A model generated the notes under the pieces. That model did not search any database. It was not told the origin of the DNA and saw only the letters and a list, made by a program, of their open reading frames with translations. Shown here piece after piece: positions 1 through 11,480 of a DNA stretch of 64,000 nt (position 1 is the first letter of the stretch; each line of letters opens with the position of its first letter). Source of the stretch: Stenopsyche tienmushanensis (taxonomy: Eukaryota > Arthropoda > Insecta > Trichoptera > Stenopsychidae). The translations under genes were made by a program, and so were the position numbers. The DNA lies in assembly GCA_008973525.1 (NCBI GenBank), contig WACJ01000043.1, positions 1,612,001 to 1,676,000 on the forward strand. Reading direction: 5' to 3'.

Positions 1-364
1 ATCATCTCTTACTTTCAAACTCGTTTTATCTACGTTTAAGAAAGAAAAGTTATGTACATTTTCTGTAGAACCAAAGCTGATAAAAAACTAGCTAAGATAG
101 CAGCATAAATTAGTAAGATTCATAAATATACACTTTTTATGCGTAGACTTCCCCTAGACTTGTCCGCGACCCCATTTTGCGCGAGCCATCTGTGTAAGTT
201 AGCCTGTGAGAGAGTCTCCGTGATCGTATAGTTTAAAATAGGGCCCGTATACTCATTTATCCCCAAAAACTCTGCAAAAATCCCTAAAATAAGACGGAGT
301 GGCAACAAGGTTTACGTGCCCATCCGGTCCGCTTTTCAGAGCGCCTCATGATTGGACGCCACAC
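1..364. other. Non-coding flank, nothing recognised
   Basis: AT-rich sequence with short open frames only. I see no gene, tRNA or clear repeat before the composite-repeat fragment that begins near 365. Confidence 0.4.
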
Positions 365-620
365 CCGAATATGTCTACAGAACGATTATCTTATACCAGC
401 TAGATCGATCCAATGTTTAGACAATAACGAAGAAAATAGGGATTAGACAACTTAGTATATATTATAAAAACGGACAGAGTCAATCATTGTTGATTCATGT
501 AAAGTAGAATAGTCAACTAAAATAAAAACCATGCGCAACTTGGACGGTATTCTGCGTTTTGCACCCCAAGCTCAGTTGCGCCCGTGGCGGGCGCCTGCTT
601 TGCCAGCTTTGCAGGTTTTT
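365..620 (-). repeat. Composite dispersed repeat, 5' part (reverse copy)
   Basis: Read on the minus strand this matches the starts of the copies at about 10,260 and 42,236. Shared blocks are a GCGCAACTGGGCTTGG-like block, an ATTGACTCTATCCGTTTTT-like block and a TAAACATTGG block in the same order. The short ORF that follows in the plus-strand copies is absent here. Class is unknown; it could be an LTR-like or LINE 5' fragment. Confidence 0.6.
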
Positions 621-3600
621 CATGCACCTTCAAATTAATTTTAATTTGTTACAGATCCCTTCAGCTGTCATATGGATCTCTGAAACCCTATTTGGATTAT
701 AATTTCAATATTCAAATTATTAAAAAACGCAAATTATCTGTTTATGGGGTAAAGTATAAATATTAATTTTTGTACATGCAAAATGGGAAAATTATTAGAT
801 ATTTTCAAATAGATTCGTTTGAATCGTATCTCCAGCATTGTGTTGTACAAATTAAAAAGCACACGAACACATACGTATCGATTTCAATGGTAAGAAACAC
901 ATGTTGCCGTCGGCAACATGAATTTTCGAAATGTCTGACAGATGTAAACGCAATTAAAATATTAAGAACATTAGGCCGACGAACATATTTTAACGGTATA
1001 ATTAAATGTTCGTTTAATAGACCCACTATTTTTTTTTTTTTGATGCATCGTCTTCCTCTTCCTCTTAATTGTCTATTTCGGACACAAAGGTTTCCCTGCG
1101 ACGTGATATCATCCCCGACGTATCCCTTTCTTGACGTTTTGACGAGTCGAAAAAAATACATTTGATATTATTTATACATTTTTTATGACATATCTATTTC
1201 TCGTATCATTCGGACGCGTTTAAAACGCGCCATTAACATATGCGATGAGTGGAATTCAACGTTTTTTACGCGAGGAAGTCGTAAATCCGATCGTGCATAT
1301 ATTATTTTCGTATGTAGAGCCTTGTTAGACACGACTTTTTATATTGAAAGATCCGAAATGTGTATTTTTAAATATTCCCCCTGTACTCCATGAGCGTCCA
1401 TTTGCGTTTAAAAATATATTAAAAACGCATAAATTCTTCGTGTTCGAATTTGTGTAGCGTTTGATTTATTTCGAACGTAACTTTTACGGTCTTAAATACA
1501 AACGGTCCGGTCCATTTTATGATTTTTAAACAGTATAGATCCTTAACGATGTCCGAGTTGTTGGTCATTTGATCGTCGACTTCATGAAGTCCATATTTCT
1601 TGCTTATGGCTAGTTAACCCAATCATTTATTGGTTTACGACCAGTTTGGAGCGAAGACTCATCTCGGACCCGTTTGAAAATATATGATATTTTTTTATGG
1701 CTCATAACTATTTTATTGTTGGATCCCTATAAACAATTTCATGGGAAAAAAATTAATACTACTAATACCAATTACTTCGGAGACATTTCATAAATCCATT
1801 GGCTATGCAATAAATTAATGATATATCGTACGTTTCGTGGAATTCCGAAGCGAATAAATTTATGGAATTTCGAAACTACGCCTTGCTATACATTTTTCAT
1901 TCAATTTCACATATAAAGAAGGAATAGAACAATGGATTTTTTGGGTTCAGCTCCATATATGTATGTCTGCGCCTTGGTTCCGTCGGCACATAAATTTTCT
2001 TCGTGATGATGCACCTCTGACAGCCTAATCATCCCTGCGGCTAGGTAAAACATCACCTTTTACAAAGTAACACACCATATTAACAACAAAAAAAAGTGGA
2101 GAAAAATAAAACAAAACTCCACAATGCCACATATTATCACAACTTCTAAATCTTTTACGGAATCTAGGCCATTCACATAAAATATATTTTCAATTAATTC
2201 AATGCTTATAAAGACATATTCATCAGTAATACATACAGAAAATATGTTAATCATCATGATTTATATCTGATAAAATTGCATATACATATAAAATCATGCT
2301 TCGAAATCTAAAATCGATCGCGAAGCAAATTCATTTATATGAGGCGGAGTTCAGTTTCGTGGACCAAAAATGGATGCGGCGGCGGACGAACTAACAAAAG
2401 TTTGACCGGCCAATCTTATTTCAAATCTTAGCTCTAATTTTTGTGTGTATAAAATTGAAGTGATGAAGATCACAAATCTGTGCGGACGGTATTTATAGAG
2501 TTGATGTCGAGTTTTATTTTATGCCACAAATTCACGATGAAACTTTGCTCCAATGTTACAAGTATAATTTAATGCATTGTCTGCGATATATTATATTAAT
2601 TTAATAAAACAATGTTTGTTGTCCATTCAATATACAAGCGAGCCCCCGTTTAACACTCCCGAATCCGTCACAGTAGAAAAGGGGAAGAAATATCGTTTTT
2701 ACATGATTTCGGCAAAGTGGTCATCACGATTAGTTGCCATCATCATGATTGACAGTTGACGCTTTTTCTGACAGCTGTAAAATACGGTTATGATACTCTC
2801 GGGCCTCCGAATCTGTTTATCCGTAACGCGTTGCTCAACAGCAGGTAGCAGAACGTCTATTATTCTCTTTCCTCTTTTTTTCCCCAAAATATTTGGCATA
2901 GCTGGCCGGCCATAATTTATAATGGAGTTGCATTATGTTTGATACCGTCACATTAGCACACCCTATTCTCATGTCTAATTCGGATGCGAAATTGACATGA
3001 TTTGGTTTTTATTTTTTGGCCGCATGAATATATTCATCGGCTCGCTTCGGGGAGGGGTAAAAAAGCGCGCGGTCAATATCTCGCGACCGGCTTCGATCCG
3101 TCTATATGTGTGCAGCTAAAGGATAACCGGAGCCCGGAATAAAATGGAAAAAAGCACGGAACGGAAGTAGGAAACAATAAATTAGGATCGTGCCCTTCCT
3201 GGACGAACACAATTCGACCCGAGTCCGTAGACAAATTAGAAAATTGCTATCTATCCAAATAAAACGAGGGTTTATTTTGAAAAAGGGGGAAGATTGGCTT
3301 TCGCGTATTTACATACTGCTTAACACTGGCCGCGCCGAAAGCGTCCAAATGACCGATTTCAAAACTCAATTTAAAATTATAGTTTTCTTACTTTATCTAA
3401 AGTCTTAAATCGTCTGACTTATCAATTTTTTAAAGTGAAACTTGTATAGGTGCGATAGAGGGATGTTTAGAAAGTAAGTGTACTAGACTTTTTTTTTCGA
3501 GCAGATTTAATTCTTCAGATTAACAGCGATATCTTCCGTCTCTCTTCAAGTGCAAAGTGCTATTTTGACTGCAATTACCGACCGATCGCTTCTTGTACTG

Positions 3601-3920
3601 TTGCCGGTTAGGTGGTGACGCGCAGGAGACGGGAGTCGGGGAATCGGCGGTTGACTTTGACTGCGGGAGGACGTCCTTTCCCCAGCCAAATCCCTCTCTC
3701 TCGTATCAAATATAAAGTTACATAGAGAAGAGAGTATTTTAGTTCAACGCCCGTCCACCCCCATTTATCCGTCCGGCTGTATATGATCCGATAGAGAAAC
3801 GGACCCGTGCGTTAGCGCGGCCATATCGACGAGCCCGGGGATTCTACCCCCGAGAGCGTTCCCGCTCCCTACGTAACAGTATATTTGAAAAAAAATCAGG
3901 ATATTATTGATACACACTTG
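621..3920. other. Gene-poor stretch with palindrome and GC-richer patches
   Basis: No ORF here has support as a gene. The 131- and 118-codon frames near 770-1165 overlap on opposite strands and resemble nothing I know. Visible structures are a 21-nt palindrome at 900-920 (10-bp arms around one T) and a 7-bp-arm palindrome in the CGCGTTTAAAACGCG block near 1214-1228. CpG-richer patches at about 3040-3180 and 3590-3860 could be regulatory DNA or an untranslated first exon. Confidence 0.4.
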
Positions 3921-3929
3921 TTAACTATT

Positions 3930-4225
3930 TCTCCACATAATCGCCATCTCGTTAAATGCATATGGTGAGCCATGACATGAGCTTCTGTATGCCCTCCTCG
4001 AAGAACTCTCCCGCCAATTCCTTCCCCCATTTCAAAACCTCTTTCTGCACCTGCTCGTTCCCATGTGTGCCTTCAAGAAGGTGAAAATATGACAATATGA
4101 AGGCACCAAATCAGAGGAGTACGGGAGATTAATCAAAACACCCCAACCAAATGAGTCCAAGAGCGCTTTGATGGCATGAATTCTTCTTGTCAGCATTTTC
4201 CGCCTTTTGTTTTGAATTTGAGAGA
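3930..4225 (-). mobile_element. mariner transposase C-terminal remnant
   Basis: On the minus strand the broken frame reads LLDSFGWGVLINLPYSSDL, then an E-Q-V-Q-K-E-V segment, then GIQKLMSWLTICI, a stop, and RDGDYVEK. These are the landmarks of the C-terminal third of mariner transposases, which usually read LLD.F.W..., PYSPDLAPSD and GIQKLV..., ending GDYVEK. The frame is interrupted, and the position of the third catalytic Asp appears altered (PSY). This is a dead copy. Confidence 0.75.
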
Positions 4226-4299
4226 GACTTTTGAGTTTTGCAATGAGCCACCAACTCCAATCATAATAGAGCTTAGAAAATCCTCACCTTCCAATTGAA

Positions 4300-5240
4300 G
4301 TCGCGCAAGAAACTCGCGGGCGCTATTGGCGCGCTCGCATTTGGTGGGATTTATTACCGACATCTTTCACGCAACTGGAAACTACAACGTTGTATTTATG
4401 TACTACCGTATTCTTACTATGCTCACTTTTCTAGGCAATCATCTTCTAACACTCAGTATTGCCAAATCTTAAAAAACAAAAAACTACAGCCCGTTATAGT
4501 CACAGTACACTTACTTTATGAACGTACCTCGCACATAAAAACTATGCTATATTTACTTTTGTGCAATCTTAATCAATATTATAAAATAATGACTAATTAA
4601 TGTGATACATGTGCTTGTCTAGGATAGCTTTGTCGGTAATGTGCCGAGGCACATTGTCTATATGTAGTATAAAGCAACTACTGCATTTTATTATATATTA
4701 CACAAACACAGCTTCATCTTTTAGATAAAAAATTGCGTTAAAATAGAAAACAACAATGCATTTTACTGATATCAATCCATCAACTGACTTTTGTAATATG
4801 AACGGTCATTTGACCTTTGGACTATCTTCTTTGTGCATGTTATATGTTTTTTTTTTTAAATTCATCTGTTTGTGACTTTAGATCTGGAACTAAACTATGC
4901 CTTATACTTATATATGCATGTAGTGCTTGTCAATCTATTGATTTGGCTATTTCATATATCTGAAATCAATACAGGAACGTCTGGAAACCAAAAAACTTCA
5001 GATGTATGACAAAATATAACAGTCAAAAAGCTACAAGCTCAACATGAATCTGATAAGAAAATAACGAGGACTATCGCGAATTTCTTCAAAAAAGACAATT
5101 CAAGAGTTCATGAAAAATGCTGGTACGGTTAGTGTTAAAACATAAAACAAATTCTAGCCGATGGCGGAATCGAATTAAAATTGTTTCCAATTGAGACGTC
5201 GCCACTTTTTGTGCATTCATGCATTTCGCCTACTTGCATT
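4300..5240. other. AT-rich non-coding DNA
   Basis: A 101-codon frame at 4295-4600 has no recognisable domain and biased AT-rich codons. I see no gene or named repeat. Confidence 0.4.
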
Positions 5241-5249
5241 GAAATGCAT

Positions 5250-5690
5250 TTTTAGTGTCAAAATGCATTTATGAAGAGCGGAACAAACAGCCAGTCGGCC
5301 TTGCCGACAATGGCGTGACAGTACTAACGCCATTTTTCCCGTTGATTTCAAGTCGGAGCCCGTGTCGGAAGTGCAGGGCCGCATGCATAAATTCCATGCA
5401 CCGTGGAAAGGTGAATTTATTACCGAAAATTGCATACGGGGCACTATGATTGGTTGGATTTTAATTTGGAGGTGTGGTGAAACACCTCCACGCTCGTGCA
5501 TCACAGCAACGGTAGCCGCTGAGGGCAACGACTGCCCAACAGTAGGTACCGCCGACTGTCTCGTCTTCAGCCCTGAAACCTCTCCGTTGATGTGGGTCAT
5601 CTCACTCCCCGGCTCGATCGATTCGAGATATGATCTCCAGCAATTTCATTGTTTTCAGACGCGCCAACTCCCGAAATAGAACATAATTGA
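5250..5690. repeat. GC-richer segment of unknown origin
   Basis: This island is clearly richer in G+C than its flanks and carries long overlapping open frames on both strands (127 codons minus, 105 codons plus). That is typical of a GC-rich repeat rather than of two genes. It contains a perfect hairpin: TGGAGGTGT at 5467-5475 and ACACCTCCA at 5482-5490, with a 6-nt loop. I do not recognise the product in any frame. It may be a fragment of a dispersed element. Confidence 0.35.
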
Positions 5691-6845
5691 TGAATGGCAT
5701 GTCTCGTTACCATGTATTATAAAAGTCAAGGTTGTAAACTTGCAAGCAAACCTATGCCGTCGCTCTTAAAGACCGGCGATAAACTTACAACCAAAAAAAA
5801 AATCATCAATCTAGAGTGGGCGCAAAAAATATTTATTCCGCCATCTAGCAAATCATCAGTTTTCAACAAATCCCCCCATTTAAAATGCAATTTTAATGGC
5901 AAAATAACGAGCAAGAAGTGTACATGTTGCTTTAAAATCAGTTATTATTATAGCTACAAAACTCCAATATCTCAATGCAACGACCAAAACGAAGATCATT
6001 TTAATGATATAACTTTTAAAACATAATAAATACATTTTTTAAATGTCTCTCTGTAACATGAAATAAAATTAAACCGAAAACTCCCTAAACTGTTAGTGTT
6101 ATTCATTTTTAAAATACGGTAGTTTTCCTGCTGCACCCAATATTATTAAACGATTTTTATACTATCCCTTAAAGTATAAATGTCTTATAATATTTAGCTA
6201 ATTGGAAACCATTTCTTGTTTCTTTTGAATTCAATATAGCTGACCATCTCATTCAAACTGTTATTTTAGTTTAAATTTGATACTATTATTTACTTGTTCA
6301 GTTCTGTTTGAACTTCCAATACATTGTCTATATTAAGATCATAGATAAGAATAAATTAACTGCATGCGTATTATATTAATATTAACAATAACCCAAAGAT
6401 ATTAATTAACTTATTATCATTTCACAGGTGATTAGCATTCCTGCAATCATCAATTCATCAACATCTCTTTGAACGAATTCATTTGATGTGGGTTTGTTAA
6501 TTCTCCGAGTCACAATTGCAATTATATTCATACAATCTAAATTATGAAGCTCATTGCAAACATCTGGAACAATAAACTGGCCTAATTTCGTGTTATTTAA
6601 TGTTTAACACGTTGTTTTCTTAATTGTAATTTTAAAAAATGAACCATAATCAAAAGTGAGACTGTACAACCATGCGGATATAACTGGATATTTATACAAA
6701 CAAATTTAAATGTTCTCTAAATATTTATACGCGTCATTCATACACTCGATATAATCAATTGAATCATTTTCGCTGGAAGAAAAGGTAATCTTTTTATTTC
6801 TGCTTTTTTGCAAGCTTTCATCGTAATCAATATCTATTCAATGTT
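5691..6845. other. AT-rich non-coding DNA
   Basis: Only short frames occur here, the longest being 110 codons at 5694-6026, and none has a recognisable domain. I see nothing else in it. Confidence 0.4.
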
Positions 6846-6849
6846 TATG

Positions 6850-7027
6850 TTATCTATCATACATCGTATGATTGTATGGATCGTTTATTTATTTAAATAC
6901 AAACTTCATACACGCTGCGACGATCCTGACAGATAAGTATATTTGTACGGATGATAAATGGCGGACATATAAATATATCAAATAAGTTTATAATGATTTA
7001 AAATTAGCTCACTACTCAAAGGGTTAA
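6850..7027 (+). mobile_element. piggyBac-like MITE, 3' part
   Basis: It ends GCTCACTACTCAAAGGGTTAA, the reverse complement of the family terminus TTAACCCTTTGAGTAGTGAGC. The interior, from TTTATTTATTTAAATAC through the GCTGCGACGATCCTGACAG block, matches the copy at 7665-7923. The left terminus is missing. Confidence 0.7.
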
Positions 7028-7664
7028 GTAAAAAGATATTAAATGTAGCAATGAATCCCTGATTGATTGATCATAAACATTGATAGTTTTATGATATAAA
7101 AAGGTATCATATTTGTTAGGATATAAATCAACTGTGCATTCATAGTTCATTATCAAGCTATAAAATGGATGCTTTTTACAATCATTATACTTGATATAGA
7201 GGTAGCGTTCTTTTAAGGATTCTTGGATTTTTGAGTGATGGACAATTAATGTATTTATTTTACAGCCCACAATAAAAATCTTATGTCACCCTTTAATGGC
7301 AAATCCTTTTGCGGTCAAGTTTTAACTTTTTTACTTCCATCAAATATTGCTAATCTTTTCAATTCAACGTTTAGTTCTTGCATACAATCACTTAAACTCA
7401 TTTACACTCAAACCTTTTTTTGTGCGATTTGTGCGAAGTTATGCGGTTTTTAAAAGCATTTTTTTTTAAATTTCATTACGTATCAAGATATTATGGATAA
7501 AACATGAAACGCATCTTTACTTTTTCTATGTAAGTCATAGCTTTTTTTGTGCGATTTTCCGCGGAACGCATCTACCGCACAAAAAAGTTTTAAGTGTACA
7601 TCAGTGGTTTTTTCATAATTTTTATTATATAGATGCCACAGAGATTCTTACTAATAGATTTAAT

Positions 7665-7923
7665 TTAACCCAAATCTATCGACTAATAATGATATGTGAA
7701 TGATATAATGAATCGATTTCAAGTGTATTGTTTATGTTTACTTTAAGAAATGATCGAATATTGTGTGCTATCGACAGTGTTTATTTATTTATATACAAGC
7801 TTCATACATGCTGCGACGGTCTTGATAGATAAGTGGATTTGTACGGATGATAATTAGCGGACATACAAATATAGTATCTAAGTTTATGATGATTTAAAAT
7901 TGGCTCACTACTCAAAGGGTTAA
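7665..7923 (+). mobile_element. piggyBac-like MITE, full-length 259-bp copy
   Basis: TTAA lies at both ends (7665-7668 and 7920-7923). The left end reads TTAACCCAAATCTATCGACT and the right end reads GCTCACTACTCAAAGGGTTAA. A duplicated TTAA target with CCC/GGG termini is the hallmark of piggyBac-superfamily elements. There is no coding capacity, so this is a non-autonomous element. Sister copies lie at 16595, 24303, 28006, 36076 and 62523. Confidence 0.75.
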
Positions 7924-8281
7924 GATTCAATTTCAATACAAAAAAATATGTATATTTATAAATATAGAATATATTTAGTTGACATTTTGTAATTGTTGTG
8001 AATGCTTCCCCTTTCGAGATCGGATCGAATCGATCAATCTAAGGAGCAGTGATCCTTCTGATCGATTTTGTCATGATAAAGCAATAACGGCAGTGTTTCC
8101 GAAACAGGTGCTCTCCATTCGCTGACTGATGGATATTAAGGACGTCGCCCAGCTGACTTCTCATCCATCCGTCCAGGAGTCCAGGTAACAAACAACGTGA
8201 TGCTATAACGAGCCACGGACACGACCGCTCTTCTCTTTTGCTTGCCATGTTGAAAGGGCGCGATTTTAGCGAAGAAAGGAT

Positions 8282-8485
8282 ATGTGTATTATATGTATAT
8301 CCACCTTTGTGTCTGTATCTCTCCCTGTCAGCGTGGCTTGTCAACACGGCATAGAGGATGACAACGGGTTCATCAATCTTCCTCGAGACGAAGATCTGCG
8401 CGAGGAGACCGATCCTACAACTCTCGACATTCACAAGCGCTTCAAATTCGATGAGGAGATTGTCGTTTTTCTTGAATTAAAATAG
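8282..8485 (+). CDS. Possible small secreted peptide (67 aa), uncertain
   Basis: An ATG-started frame begins with a hydrophobic stretch ending in V-S-V-A-C that could act as a signal peptide. An acidic region follows (EDDNG, PRDEDLREETD) with a dibasic KR in the context HKRFKF. The block is less AT-rich than its surroundings. A 131-codon frame overlaps it on the other strand (8039-8434), so one or both may be chance. I do not recognise either product, and no splice partner is evident. Confidence 0.15.
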   Translation: MCIICISTFVSVSLPVSVACQHGIEDDNGFINLPRDEDLREETDPTTLDIHKRFKFDEEIVVFLELK

Positions 8486-8489
8486 ATCA

Positions 8490-10255
8490 AAAATAATAAA
8501 TATATTACGATCGACACACTTTTAAGCTCCCCACAATTCGAGAGCGACGCAAGAAATAAGCAATTTGGAATTGTTCGTTTGATTCGATGTTGATACATCT
8601 GATCAAAGGGGGTCGAATGACAGTTTGGCATAATGAAGTGTAAATAATATCGTTAGCTGTTCTGCGTTATTCATAAATATTTTGATTATTTAAAGGCTCG
8701 AATCCTTTTTTTGATTTGGCCAAGGAGCACGTTTGATGTTGAATGAGATCTGTTTGTACGTTCGCCACGCCGAGGTGAGATGTTACCGGATCTAACAAAC
8801 AAATCGAGATCAAAAGCAGAAGACTTTTGCCCGGTGGTTGATTGAAAGATACATTTCTACTGTACACAGTCTATCCGATATCTTTTGATGGGCGTAAACA
8901 GGTCGCATAGCGGAATGATCAAGAATCATCCGGAATGTGTCCAATCTAAATGGGGAGTCAGTTTATTTATTGTTTGGCGAACGCGAGCGATTGAAACAAA
9001 ACCGAACTATCGCAAAACGGTATATACAATGCGAACATAAATAATATTCGAGCTTTACTCTGTGCAGACGCGGGGATATTTTAGGACGACGACAATTCGC
9101 GCACGAAAGCATGGCCGTAAAAAATCGCGTTAGGTCCAGAACAAATTCAAACGCGCTTAAATTTCAATTGCACTGCTGCCTAATTAAGCGCACGACATTT
9201 CGACGCATAGGCAGCAGTGCATTTTCAAATATCAAACGTCAAATACACCGATCAAATATTGAAATTGTTCAAACATTCAAACACGATTTCGGATCAAATA
9301 CGAGAGGAAATCGAGGGTTAAATATTCAGCAACGTGTCATCTTAATGCAGGAATAAAATAATGGCAAAAATAAACAACGCGAAGACCTTTCCCCCTTATT
9401 TATGTAAGCCGACGTCAAATTGTAAGTCATCGAGAAGAATGGCCGAGCTTTATAAATTTCAATACAATAAACGTACTGCGTCAGAAAAATGCGTCCATAG
9501 TCCGTGATTTAAGCGGGAGGGAAAAAATACTGAAGCGACGATCTGCGCGATCATGAGAACGAAATTTGGAAAACATCGCCGTCGCAACAATCGACAATTT
9601 TGATATAATACGACAATATGAATACTGCTGCGTACATTTGAATAATACTACCCGACGAGCGCGCTCGACTTTTATATCTCCTGCGATAAACTAAAAAGAT
9701 TTAGAACTGGACCAAAAGAGGAGAAAAAAGGGATGCGTAGAGCAGTTGCCCCGCTGTTCAACAACCAGGGCAGCTGTTGCATATCTGCAACCAATGCATA
9801 GACGTCCTTGGAAAACACTAAATTATATTCTTTGATAAATCCATTTGAAAATATATTTCAATGGCAAAACATCGTTCTTGTCCTTAGCCATTCTGTCAAT
9901 AAGATGGTCTGGCCGGACCATTATGATTTTGCAATGAGTTTTTTTTAATAGTAGCTATGTATGATATAAATCTTGACAAATCTCCCTGAGTTTGTCCTTT
10001 TAAGGGTTTTACGGAATTCAAAATTTAAAATAATCGGGATCCTTATGTTTCGAGAAAAGAGGATATTTATATTATAATATAATAAAATAGATTTGGCTAG
10101 ACCTAGATAGAATATCATGTTTTTCTTCATTTTCCGTAGAGAAATTTTAATCCTTTTGCTCCATAAAATAAAAACAAAAAGTAAATTAATGAATCAACTA
10201 AAACAATACTGCAAAATTTATTTCATTGCAACTGTCAAACAGACGATAACAATAC
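8490..10255. other. Non-coding DNA with hairpins
   Basis: No supported gene. It is moderately GC-richer than the 11-13 kb region. It contains the strong hairpin at 9153-9221, listed separately. A second imperfect hairpin lies near 9724-9775, where AGCAGTTGCCC can pair with GGGCAGCTGTT. Confidence 0.4.
9153..9221. other. Strong hairpin with an alternative stem
   Basis: TGCACTGCTGCCTA at 9169-9182 is perfectly complementary to TAGGCAGCAGTGCA at 9208-9221, leaving a 25-nt loop. Weaker pairing extends outward. GCGCTTAA at 9153-9160 is also perfectly complementary to TTAAGCGC at 9184-9191, and that stem would enclose the first hairpin's left arm, so the two stems exclude each other. This could be a small-RNA precursor, a structured RNA or a degenerate inverted-repeat element. 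Confidence 0.45.
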
Positions 10256-10261
10256 GCTTAT

Positions 10262-10835
10262 TTTTAATTGCCCCGCCTCGGGCGCAACTGGGCTTGGAGC
10301 GCAAAACACGAAATACTGACCCGGTCGAGAGTTGCACATTATACTTTACATGAATCGTCACTGATTGACTCTATCCGTTTTTGCCTAAACATTGGGCCGA
10401 CCCATCCGGTATAAGTCCACAATAAAATAAAGACAACAATATTTTCAACCGATTGTAAAATTTAAACAAACCACCCGACCAGTCTTCTTCGGATAACTTC
10501 GTTTTGTAATGAGTTCGCAATCGTTCTGTAGGCATATTCAGGTATGGCGTTGGATCGCGAGGCGCTCATTCGTCATGTCAGCGGTCCGAAAAACGTACCG
10601 GTTGGACACACAGACTTTGTAACCACTCCGTCTTCTTTTAGGGCTTTTATGATCTGTACTATTACGGAAGCCCCCTCATAAAGCTAATTTACATAGGTGG
10701 CTCGCGCCAAATGAGGTCACGAACAAGTCTAGACTTACTCCCACCCACAAAAACTATATGTTTATCTATTTTACTAATTTAAGCTGCTATCATAACTAGT
10801 TTTTTAGTTAAAAATTCTAGCTAGTTTCTCCCCCG
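10262..10835 (+). repeat. Composite dispersed repeat with short ORF, copy A
   Basis: Block order is GCGCAACTGGGCTTGG, ATTGACTCTATCCG, TAAACATTGGGCC, GATTGTAAAATTTAAACAA, then a CTTCTTCGGA...TTTTGTAATGAG leader. An ATG ORF follows at 10544-10681 (45 codons, beginning MALDREALIRHVSGPK and ending after an ATPSSFRAF-like block). The tail contains ACAAAAACTATAT and CGCGCTCAGAGCGCAAGTGAC. Copies B, C, D and E share these blocks in plus orientation. The ORF is not a family I recognise. Confidence 0.65.
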
Positions 10836-10839
10836 CGCT

Positions 10840-11480
10840 CAGAGCGCAAGTGACTTTGTTGTGCACTTTTGTTGAGCGAGCTGGCATGCTCTCGAATAGC
10901 AGGACCAATAAACTACTCGAATCAGTGGAGGATCCCCAAGTTCCTTTGCCTCAGATGTAAAGTGATGGACCCATGTTTCATCCATGGCTATGAATTGATG
11001 CAAAAGCTTGGTCTTATTTCTGTGAAACATCGCCAAATGCTCGATTGAAGCATCATCGCTGTTTTTGTTCCACTGTGAACAAACGCGCCACCCATCTTGC
11101 GCAAAGCTTTCTCATATACAATTTTTCAGTTAATATGCAACATACGGCGTTTTTTGAAAAGTCTACCATATCTGCTAGCTCGCGCACTTACAGTCGACGG
11201 TCATCCAATGCCATTTTGTGGATTTTCTTCGCCATTTCTGGGGTGGTTACCCCATTTGGTCGACCACTGCGATGTTCGACCAAATCATTTAAAATTCTTT
11301 AAATCTGCCACTGCTTCATTTAAATTCTGCCACCCAATATTTTACTGTTGTAAACGCAGGAGCAGACTCCCCCAGAGTAGAATCTAGCTCGGCTTTAATA
11401 TTGGTTAGATTTAGACCTTTTTCAAAGAAAAGTATTGTATCACTTAATGATAACCGATTTTTTTGCATGTTTATAAATTC
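10840..11480 (-). mobile_element. mariner transposase remnant, N-terminal and central part
   Basis: Minus-strand fragments include RRL.VRELADMVDFSKNAV, a LTEKLYMRKLCARWVARLF-type stretch and MDETWVHHFTSEAKE. These are diagnostic of a mariner helix-turn-helix region and the first catalytic Asp (DETW). Stops and frameshifts break the frame. It joins composite repeat copy A directly. The same junction recurs at 42.9 kb, suggesting the pair spread as a unit. Confidence 0.75.

Noticed and set aside
770..1165. Overlapping 131- and 118-codon frames on both strands
   Set aside because: Fully overlapping, contain poly-Phe or poly-Lys from an A/T run, no domain and no splice context.
5217..5600. 127-codon minus frame in the GC-rich block
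   Set aside because: Competing plus frames of similar length; GC-rich DNA has few stops by chance; no recognised domain.
8039..8434. 131-codon minus frame
   Set aside because: No recognised domain, and it overlaps the plus frame that looks slightly more protein-like.
9111..9356. 81-codon plus frame over the hairpin
   Set aside because: Basic, low-complexity product. The inverted repeat explains the sequence better than a coding role.
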